Assembly (NCBI GenBank): GCA_947483545.1
Contig: CANKNP010000019.1
Coordinates: 1 to 28,005, forward strand
DNA from: Deltaproteobacteria bacterium
Lineage (GTDB): Bacteria > Myxococcota > UBA796 > SXON01
Length of the DNA: 28,005 nucleotides
Direction: 5' to 3'
Shown piece after piece: positions 1 through 6,027 of the stretch. The position numbers and the translations under genes were made by a program. Below the pieces are notes generated by a model. It was given only the letters and a program-made list of their open reading frames with translations. It made no database searches and was not told the origin of the DNA. Position 1 is the first letter of the stretch, and every line of letters begins with the position of its first letter.

Positions 1-270
1 CTCGAGCGACCATTCGGTCACCTTGCCCTCTTCCTCAAGCCCCATCAGCGCGTGCCGGAGCGCGCGCTCCGCGATCCCGTGTACGACCGTGCCCGTCCAC
101 ATCGCCCGGCTCGTGAGCTTTTTTTCGACGTACGCTTGCTTTGCCTCCGCGGGGGCAGCGGCGTCCCACCCGCCCCACGACCCGTAGTATTGAAACCAGT
201 ACGCCCGCGGACAATCCCGAAGCGTGCGCGCACGGGAGTGCGACCACACAAGCTCGTTCTGAATGTCCAT
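1..270 (-). CDS. PD-(D/E)XK nuclease superfamily protein, N-terminal part (cut by window edge)
   Basis: This reading frame is open from an ATG at 268-270 (minus strand) to the first base of the window, giving 90 residues with no stop, so the C-terminal part lies outside. The N-terminus has the RecB/Cas4-like signature SHSRARTLRDCPRAYWFQYY, an aromatic-rich motif after a Ser-x-Ser/Arg start. It is followed at about residues 60-68 by WTGTVVHGIAERAL, the helix with the conserved Gly and His that precedes the Asp and Glu-x-Lys residues of this nuclease fold. Those catalytic residues would lie in the missing part. The role is inferred as a DNA nuclease in repair or defence, and which one cannot be told here. 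It is divergent from the YkgJ-like gene, with only 27 bp between the start codons. The frame is easy to miss because other frames across this stretch are also open. Confidence 0.75.
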   Translation of the reverse strand, partial: MDIQNELVWSHSRARTLRDCPRAYWFQYYGSWGGWDAAAPAEAKQAYVEKKLTSRAMWTGTVVHGIAERALRHALMGLEEEGKVTEWSLE

Positions 271-297
271 GCGGGAGCGTATCGGGTAAGAGTGCCC

Positions 298-1341
298 ATG
301 CAAACCCTGCCCGGCGCTCGTTGGTCTTGTCACGGATGCGGTGCCTGTTGCCGCGACTTTCGCCTCGGGCCGGTAGAGCCCCAGGTCGTTGAGGATCTGC
401 GCGCCCGCGGGGCCAACGCGCTTGCTGGGCGGGACGACTGGGCGGCGTTGGAGCCGGGGCCGGGCGGGGAAATGGGTTGGTTCCTCCGCCATGTGGACGG
501 CGCGTGCGTGTTCCTCTTGCCCGACAACCGGTGTGCCGTCCACGCAGCCTGGGGTGGGGAGGCCAAGCCGGGGTTCTGCCGGGAGTTCCCGTACCGTCGG
601 CTGCGGGACCCCAACGGTGAGGTGCTGGTGATCCGCGCCGAGTGCGCGGGCTTCCACGCATCGCAGGTAGATGGTGAGCCGCTCGCCGACCAGGCCCAAC
701 TCGCCGCGCAGATCCCACACCTTGGCGAGATCCCGACCTTCGCGCCGAACGCGGTCGCGGTCCTGCCCGGCGTTGGGCTCGGGCTCGCGGACTGGATGAC
801 CTTGGAGGGCGCGATCCTCCAGGCTTGGCAGGCGACGAGCCCGACCGCCGAGCCCGAGGAGACCGCCCGATCTCTCGCCGCGCTGGCGGTCCGGTCCATG
901 GGCAGATCCTTGCCCCCTGGTCGTCCCGGGCTCGCGGCTGAGGCTGTCCGGGAGGCGATGCGCATGGTGGCGGGCGCAGCGATCGCACAAGAGACGGCCG
1001 AGACCGAAGCCTGGCAGAAGGGGCTCGTGCGCGAGGTCATCGCCTTGCTGGCGCCTGGGCCACAGCGGGAGCTCGCGCACGACGCGCGGCGCTACCTGCA
1101 CACCCTGCTGGGCCAGGCCATCCTCGGAAAACACCTCGTCGCGAGTGGCAGCTTCGTCGCCATGTTGGGGCGTTTCCTGTTCGAGGTCGATCTCGTCCGG
1201 CGGCGAGCCGGCGTCGGGCCGATAAACGCCGCAGAAGCCAGTGATGTGCTGGTCCCGTGGCTGCGGTTCGCGGACAACCCGATGGTGCTCGGGATGCTCC
1301 GAAGGGCCACCCCCGCGCTCCTGGAGCTGACCAGTCCTTGA
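298..1341 (+). CDS. YkgJ-family cysteine cluster protein
   Basis: The 347-residue product opens with C-x2-C-x2-CC (Cys11, 14, 17, 18; WSCHGCGACCRDF), the signature of the UPF0153/YkgJ CxxCxxCC family, thought to bind zinc or an iron-sulfur centre. Further cysteines at 70 (GACVF), 79 (NRCAVH), 94 (GFCREFP) and 116 (AECAGF) complete the usual family pattern. The remaining 230 residues are an alpha-helical extension that I do not recognise, which makes the protein longer than minimal family members. The frame is open back to position 52, but the upstream part looks non-coding and overlaps the divergent nuclease gene, so the ATG at 298 is chosen. GTG at 292 is an alternative. Molecular function is unknown for the family; an oxidoreductase or metal-chaperone role is speculation. 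Confidence 0.85.
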   Translation: MQTLPGARWSCHGCGACCRDFRLGPVEPQVVEDLRARGANALAGRDDWAALEPGPGGEMGWFLRHVDGACVFLLPDNRCAVHAAWGGEAKPGFCREFPYRRLRDPNGEVLVIRAECAGFHASQVDGEPLADQAQLAAQIPHLGEIPTFAPNAVAVLPGVGLGLADWMTLEGAILQAWQATSPTAEPEETARSLAALAVRSMGRSLPPGRPGLAAEAVREAMRMVAGAAIAQETAETEAWQKGLVREVIALLAPGPQRELAHDARRYLHTLLGQAILGKHLVASGSFVAMLGRFLFEVDLVRRRAGVGPINAAEASDVLVPWLRFADNPMVLGMLRRATPALLELTSP

Positions 1342-1371
1342 GGCCCTCGCAGCGGGAACGATCAATCTTCC

Positions 1372-1400
1372 TTGATCCCACGCGCGACCTTCGCTATACG
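1372..1400 (+). promoter_or_regulatory. Sigma70-like promoter of the small acidic protein gene
   Basis: TTGATC at 1372-1377 is separated by 17 bases from TATACG at 1395-1400. The predicted start of transcription, around 1407, would leave a leader of about 16 bases that contains the GGAGA ribosome-binding site at 1411-1415. It lies just downstream of the stop of the previous gene. The match is read by eye and is not experimentally supported. Confidence 0.6.
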
Positions 1401-1422
1401 CGCGCCGCCTGGAGACTTCCCC

Positions 1423-1833
1423 ATGATGCAGCTTCCCCACGAGCTTCGCGACACCGTCGTGGAGCAGCTTGACGAATACCTTGAGAGCCAGAACGGCACG
1501 CCAGACGCCGAGGCTGTCGCCGCCTTCGTGGTGGACCTGCTGTCGTCGGCCGCTGAGGATCTCAAGCTGGAGGACGCGGACGAGCTGGTCGTGAAGATGG
1601 AGACCTCCGGGGAGCTGGAGGCCTCTCTGCTTGAGCTCCTGGAGGAGCACTTCGAGTCCACGGAGGACATGGAGTTCACGGCGGAGGACATCCTCGCGCT
1701 GATTGAAAAGGTCTGCGACGTCGAATGGACGACGAAAGACGACGACGATGAGGCGGAGGCGGACGACGAGAACGCCGATCCCGACGGGTTCTTCGACGAC
1801 ATGGGCGGCGGGGACGAAGACGAGGACATGTAG
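1423..1833 (+). CDS. Small acidic protein, unknown function
   Basis: This is a 136-residue protein. ATG at 1423 (or the adjacent ATG at 1426) follows a GGAGA site at 1411-1415 with good spacing, whereas the longer frame from 1372 would start inside the promoter. The first 100 residues are predicted helical with a heptad-like pattern rich in Leu, Glu and Asp. The last 35 are almost pure Asp/Glu (runs such as DDDDEAEADDE and GGGDEDEDM). No signal peptide, membrane segment or cysteine pair is visible, apart from one Cys. I do not recognise a family. The acidic tail could bind basic proteins or divalent cations, but that is only composition-based. It stands alone with its own promoter and is followed by 226 bp without a convincing gene. 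Confidence 0.7.
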   Translation: MMQLPHELRDTVVEQLDEYLESQNGTPDAEAVAAFVVDLLSSAAEDLKLEDADELVVKMETSGELEASLLELLEEHFESTEDMEFTAEDILALIEKVCDVEWTTKDDDDEAEADDENADPDGFFDDMGGGDEDEDM

Positions 1834-1893
1834 TCACCCCGCCCGGGACGCAAACACGGGAGCCAGCTTTGAAGACGCGCACTCCGTGGCGCC

Positions 1894-1921
1894 TTCAATT
1901 CCGGCTCCGGTGCGATACCCT
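1894..1921 (+). promoter_or_regulatory. Possible weak promoter upstream of the MshEN/DUF4388 gene
   Basis: TTCAAT at 1894-1899 and TACCCT at 1916-1921 are spaced by 16 bases. The -10 resembles the TACCCT seen before the gene at 5076, but the -35 is poor. Transcription from here would give a leader of about 130 bases before the start at 2060. The rest of the 1834-2059 gap shows no hairpin or gene that I can support. Confidence 0.3.
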
Positions 1922-2059
1922 CCAGGGGTGAGCTTCCTGTTCCACCGTTCCTCGGTACCGCAAGCCGCTTCCGGCGCCTGCGAACGGGCTCCCGTGAAAC
2001 GCGGGGCCTGCGCCGCACAGCTGGTACGCGACCGCACCCGAGCCGGGCAGGGACACTAG

Positions 2060-4057
2060 ATGGCCCAAACGCCGCTGGGGGAGGTTTGTCTGTCGCTGGG
2101 GCTCCTGCAGCCGGCGGATGTCGAGCGTGTGCTGACCCAGCTTCGGGAGGGCCGGCACACCCGCTTCGGCGAGGTGGCGATCGACCTCGGTTTGCTCAAC
2201 GATGATGGGCTTGCGCGGGCGCTGGCGCACCAGTTCCGGCTCAACATGGTCCCCGCGGAGCGGTTGGAGCGCATGGCGGTGCCCGCAGATGTGCTGGGCA
2301 TGCTCCCGCCGGGGCTGATTCGGGACCGCCTGGTGGTTCCGGCCTCCTTCGACATGGAGAAGCGTGTGCTCTCCGTCATGGTGGCCGACCCGACGGACAT
2401 TCGGTCGCTGCGCGCCGTGCAGACCGCCGCGCGCGCCGCACGGCTTCGGCTGTTTGTGGCTCCGAGGGGGGCGTTACGGGCGCTCGTCGAGCGGCTCCTT
2501 CCGGCCGCCGACCTGCCGGCGACGACCCGTGAGGGCCTGGACGAGCTGGCTTCCCCCGGGCCGCACGGCGCGACCGTCGTCTTCGAGCCGGACCCGGATC
2601 GGGCGAACGCGCTGCGGGCGACGGAGGCGACCGAGCAGACGGGCACGGAGATCGTCTCCGATCCCGACCAGGTCTCCGCCTTCATCGAGGCCAACCAGGC
2701 CGACCGCATCTTCTTCCGGAAGGCGGTGGCCGGGGACGTGGATCCCTACCTCCCCGGCTGGCTTCGCCTCCGCCCGAGCCTGCAGATCGCCCAGGTGGAT
2801 GGCTTCTCCCCCGCCCGCCAGTCCGCCGTGCCCTTCGCCCAGGCACGAGATTTCCTGCTTGGTCTTACGGAGTTCTTGCTCCTGTCCCGGCGCGACGCCC
2901 CCCAGGAGGCCCGCAACCGCGTGCGCCGGACCGTTCGGCTGGCGCGAGAGCTCGCGTCCGAGCTGGGCCTCGCCTCCGAGCTGCGGGATGCCGTGACCAT
3001 CGCCGCGTTGTTCGCCGATCTCGACGAACTCTCGCTGTCGTTCCTCGATGGCTTGAGCCTCGATGGCCGGCGGTTCGCGCTCCCCGTTGCGCTCCTGGCC
3101 CCGTTCAGCCCGCCCTGGGACCTGCCCGGGCTTTTTGAGGCGCTGGAGCGTCGTGTCTCCGGCGAAGAAGGCCCCGGCGAGCGCGAAGAGGTCGAGGTGC
3201 TCTACACCGCCAGGGCCGTCGCGCGAACGACCCTGAAAGAGGGTCAGGATCCCGTGGAGGCGCTGGGTACCGAGGCGGCAAGGCATGACGGCGCCACGCT
3301 CAAGGCGCTCGCGGGTGTCTGGCGCAAGAAGGGGCTGCGGCACCTCGTGGCAGCAGGCGAGGGCGCGAGCCAGAGCATCGTGCTCGGTGGGCCCGACGAT
3401 GCTTTGGTCGCTGCGGTCGCGGATCGGCTCGCGCGCGCCGGCTTCGAGGTCTCCATCGCCTCCGATGGTGAGGATGCGCTGACCCTGTCCAAGGCGCTGC
3501 ACCCTGCGGCGGTGCTGGCCGGCCTGCGGATGGTGCGGCGCGACGGCATCAGCCTCATCGCGGAGCTGCGCCGGGGTGTCGCCACGAGGGGCATCCCCGT
3601 GCTGTTGACCGCAGAGGGCGCTGACCCCGCCGACGTGACCCGCGCGTTGGAGATGGGCGCCGAGGATGTCATCGAGCTCCCCACGAACGTGGATGTCATC
3701 GTTGCGCGCGTGCGCAGGGCCATCGGCCGCCGCGCAAGCGATGATGCCGCGATCGGCGGCCGGCTCGCCGATCTGCCGTTGCACGAGCTGTTGCAGACGC
3801 TCACGCTTGGCGGGCGCACGGCCCGGGTACGGATCCAGGGCGCCATCGAGAGCGGAACTGTGCAGGTTCGGGCAGGCCAGATCGTGGCAGCGATGTACGG
3901 TGCCCGCACCGGGGAGGACGCCTTCTATGCGATGGTTGCCCTCGAAGAGGGTCGATTCGAGGCGCGGTTTGTGGACGACGGCCGAAACAACCTTGCCCGA
4001 TCCTCGGACTTTCTGCTGTTGGAGGCCCTGCGGCGCCGGGACGAGAGCGGGGCCTGA
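2060..4057 (+). CDS. Multidomain signalling scaffold: MshEN domain, degenerate HD-like region, pseudo-receiver, DUF4388/PATAN
   Basis: This 665-residue cytoplasmic protein has AGGGA at 2049-2053 placed six bases before the ATG. Residues 1-150 match the MshEN/GspE N-terminal fold (LGEVCLSLGLL, a Gly-Leu-Leu repeat, then VMVADPTD), a domain that can bind cyclic di-GMP. Residues about 265-345 resemble an HD/HDOD helical domain (LARELASELGL) in which the expected His-Asp of an HD-GYP is replaced (AALFADLDEL). Residues about 438-555 are a receiver fold. The acidic pair is Gly-Gly (IVLGGPDD), the phospho-acceptor Asp is Gly488 (VLAGLRM), and the conserved Lys-Pro is Leu-Pro (IELPTN), so it cannot be phosphorylated in the normal way. 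Residues about 563-660 are a DUF4388/PATAN domain (LADLPLHELLQTLTLGGRTA, then GARTGEDAFYAMV). The likely role is a non-catalytic hub linking second-messenger binding to partner proteins, perhaps in motility or polarity. The partner is not visible here. Confidence 0.8.
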   Translation: MAQTPLGEVCLSLGLLQPADVERVLTQLREGRHTRFGEVAIDLGLLNDDGLARALAHQFRLNMVPAERLERMAVPADVLGMLPPGLIRDRLVVPASFDMEKRVLSVMVADPTDIRSLRAVQTAARAARLRLFVAPRGALRALVERLLPAADLPATTREGLDELASPGPHGATVVFEPDPDRANALRATEATEQTGTEIVSDPDQVSAFIEANQADRIFFRKAVAGDVDPYLPGWLRLRPSLQIAQVDGFSPARQSAVPFAQARDFLLGLTEFLLLSRRDAPQEARNRVRRTVRLARELASELGLASELRDAVTIAALFADLDELSLSFLDGLSLDGRRFALPVALLAPFSPPWDLPGLFEALERRVSGEEGPGEREEVEVLYTARAVARTTLKEGQDPVEALGTEAARHDGATLKALAGVWRKKGLRHLVAAGEGASQSIVLGGPDDALVAAVADRLARAGFEVSIASDGEDALTLSKALHPAAVLAGLRMVRRDGISLIAELRRGVATRGIPVLLTAEGADPADVTRALEMGAEDVIELPTNVDVIVARVRRAIGRRASDDAAIGGRLADLPLHELLQTLTLGGRTARVRIQGAIESGTVQVRAGQIVAAMYGARTGEDAFYAMVALEEGRFEARFVDDGRNNLARSSDFLLLEALRRRDESGA

Positions 4058-4147
4058 CGCAGGCGGGGGGCGCGAGGTTCGCCGAGCGCGCGGATCGGTC
4101 GCGCCCGCAGCCAAAGTACGATAAGCGTCGCGGCCCTTGGAGTGGTG

Positions 4148-5011
4148 ATGTTTGCCGACCTGCTTAGTTGGAAGCCGCTCGAGCCCGGCCGCCCCGCCAC
4201 CCCGCTCTCGCTCACCGCGGATGAGGGCACCTGGATCAAGCTCGGGGACTTCAAGTCCCACCTGAACGTCGTGCTCATTTTCTTCCGCCGCATGGAAGAC
4301 AACGCGACCGAGGGGTTCTTGAAGGCCATGCAGCAGCAGCAGGCGCGTTTTGAGGAGCTGGAGTGTGGCATCTTCGGGGTGCACACAGCGCGGACGGACA
4401 AGCTTCGGGACTTTCGCTCGCGCCTCGGTATTCAGTTCTATTTGCTCTACGATCCCATGGCGTTCGCCGCGCGGGGGTTCCGCGCGTCGAGCCGCGTGCG
4501 CCCGATCTGCAAGGACACCACGGTCGTGATCGGCAAGGATGGCAACGTGCTGTTCTCGCAGCGCGGCTTCCCGGACGTCGAGGAGCTGATCGCCGTGCTC
4601 TCTCGCGCTGAGGGCAAGACCGTCTCGGCGCCGGTCGCCGCGGCTCCGAGTCACACATCCTCCTCCACGATCCGCGACCCAGGCCGTGGTCCGGCCGCAG
4701 TGCGGGATGTCGAGTCCCCCGAGGCGCTACGCCTCCTTGCGGAGAAGGACACCCCCTACATCCTCGTGGATGTGCGCACCAAGGCGGAGTGGGAGCGGGA
4801 ACACTCGCCGCTCGCACGGCTGATCCCCGTGGACGAGCTCCCCCACCGTTACGCAGAGCTGAAGCAGACCACCCATGTGATCTTCGTCTGCCAGGGAGGG
4901 GGCCGCAGCGCCGCAGCGGCGGAGTTCATGACCAGCATCGGGGCCTCCGACATCTGCAATGTGCTCGGAGGCATGTCCGAGTGGACCGGCCCCAAGGTGA
5001 GCGGCGCGTGA
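4148..5011 (+). CDS. Peroxiredoxin-like domain fused to a C-terminal rhodanese domain
   Basis: The 287-residue protein starts at ATG 4148, five bases after GGAG (4139-4142); GTG at 4142 or 4145 would also be in frame. A possible -10 box, TACGAT, lies at 4117-4122 but without a clear -35. Residues 1-155 have the AhpC/TSA thioredoxin fold (NVVLIFF, FGVHTARTDKLRDFRSRLGI, VVIGKDGNVLFSQRGFPDVEEL). At the place of the peroxidatic Cys the protein reads FFRRMEDNATEG, so the usual Thr-Pro-x-Cys is absent. Residues about 190-285 are a rhodanese domain (ILVDVRTKAEWE) with a normal active-site loop, CQGGGRS, and the terminal LGGMSEW. It probably transfers sulfane sulfur or detects sulfur species, with the N-terminal half acting as a structural or binding module. 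The function is inferred from the domains. Confidence 0.8.
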   Translation: MFADLLSWKPLEPGRPATPLSLTADEGTWIKLGDFKSHLNVVLIFFRRMEDNATEGFLKAMQQQQARFEELECGIFGVHTARTDKLRDFRSRLGIQFYLLYDPMAFAARGFRASSRVRPICKDTTVVIGKDGNVLFSQRGFPDVEELIAVLSRAEGKTVSAPVAAAPSHTSSSTIRDPGRGPAAVRDVESPEALRLLAEKDTPYILVDVRTKAEWEREHSPLARLIPVDELPHRYAELKQTTHVIFVCQGGGRSAAAAEFMTSIGASDICNVLGGMSEWTGPKVSGA

Positions 5012-5030
5012 GCTCTCCCCCTCTCGATCC

Positions 5031-5060
5031 TTGGCACGCCCGCCCCGTTTCGGCTACCCT
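5031..5060 (+). promoter_or_regulatory. Sigma70-like promoter of the AgmX-like gene
   Basis: TTGGCA at 5031-5036 and TACCCT at 5055-5060 are spaced by 18 bases. The predicted start near 5067 is only about nine bases before the ATG at 5076, or about three before the in-frame GTG at 5070, so the transcript would be nearly leaderless. Confidence 0.5.
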
Positions 5061-5075
5061 GCGGATCTTGTGACC

Positions 5076-6023
5076 ATGGAAGCCGTCCGCTCTGCCTGCT
5101 GCCCGTTCTGCAAGCGGAACGTCGCCAACGATCTCGTGCTGTTCGGCGGCAACTGTCCGCACTGCCTCTTGGAGATCCCGGGAGAAGAGGCGCCGACGGA
5201 TCCAGGCGCCCTCGCCCGTGAGAAGGCGCAGGTGCAGGCAGCGGTCAAGCAGCGGTCGAACCTGATTCGAAACGTGATCCTCGCGTTCGCCGGAGCCGCG
5301 ATGCTCTCGGTGGTCGCGGTCATCGGCGTGTGGCAGGCCCAGCAGGAGCAGGAGGCCCGCACCTACGAGATGCCGGACGACCTGTACCTGCCCCCGCTAC
5401 AAGAGGCAGGCGTGCCCAGCGCCCAGCCTGAGCAGGTCGTGGAAACGCCGACGACGCCCGGTCGGAAGGCGCCGCCGAACGTCATCGCCGCGGCACCCCG
5501 CACGGCCCTCCCGACGGAGCCCATCGCCCTGCCGACGTTGGGCGATCTGCCGGTGATCGGCTCTCCGACGCCTGTCGCCGGCAGCACCCAGACCAGCACC
5601 GGGCCCAAGCGCTCCACCTCGTCGGACTTGGGGGATGCACAGATCGTGCTTGCCGCGCCGACCGCCGCCCAGCCGGTGTTGATCGGCACCCCGATCACCA
5701 AGTCCACCGCGAAGGGCCCGCTCTCGGACGAAACCGAGATCTTCGAGATGATCAAGCAGGTCATGGGCCGCTACCAGCCGCAGGTGCAGACCTGCTATTA
5801 CTCACGCCTCAAGCAGATCCCTGACCTGGCCGGCGGTTGGAAGCTCTCGTTCGTGGTGGCCAAGGATGGCGCGACCAAGGGCGTGAAGGTCGCCGCTGTC
5901 GGCACGGCAGACGCGGACTTGGAGTCGTGCATCGTGCGCACGATTTCGGCCTGGACGTTCCTGCCGATCATCAAGGACCAGCCGGTGACCAAGACCGTGC
6001 GGTTTGGCGCTTCCAGCTGGTAG
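5076..6023 (+). CDS. Zinc-ribbon / transmembrane protein with AgmX/PglI-type C-terminal domain
   Basis: The product has 315 residues. Residues 9-30 hold two CPxC pairs (CPFC and CPHC, Cys9/12 and Cys27/30), a small cytoplasmic zinc ribbon. One membrane segment follows at about 66-86 (NVILAFAGAAMLSVVAVIGV). A long Pro/Thr/Ala-rich linker of about 140 residues would span the periplasm. The last 90 residues match the AgmX/PglI C-terminal domain, a TonB-C-like fold common in myxobacteria, with its two conserved cysteines (QTCYYSRLK and ESCIVRTI) and the closing WTFLPI motif. The layout suits an energy- or signal-transducing envelope protein, comparable to the gliding and social-motility protein AgmX. 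Its 3' end is only four bases from the convergent MopE-repeat gene, with no room for a terminator. Confidence 0.8.
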   Translation: MEAVRSACCPFCKRNVANDLVLFGGNCPHCLLEIPGEEAPTDPGALAREKAQVQAAVKQRSNLIRNVILAFAGAAMLSVVAVIGVWQAQQEQEARTYEMPDDLYLPPLQEAGVPSAQPEQVVETPTTPGRKAPPNVIAAAPRTALPTEPIALPTLGDLPVIGSPTPVAGSTQTSTGPKRSTSSDLGDAQIVLAAPTAAQPVLIGTPITKSTAKGPLSDETEIFEMIKQVMGRYQPQVQTCYYSRLKQIPDLAGGWKLSFVVAKDGATKGVKVAAVGTADADLESCIVRTISAWTFLPIIKDQPVTKTVRFGASSW

Positions 6024-6027
6024 TCGG

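Noticed and set aside
1929..2059. 43-residue frame starting at a GTG before the MshEN gene
   Set aside because: It has no ribosome-binding site or recognisable sequence and ends only because of a chance stop next to the real start.
2474..4654. 726-residue minus-strand frame
   Set aside because: It lies opposite two genes with recognisable domains (MshEN/DUF4388 and rhodanese) and shows only Arg/Gly/His-rich composition typical of high-GC antisense frames.
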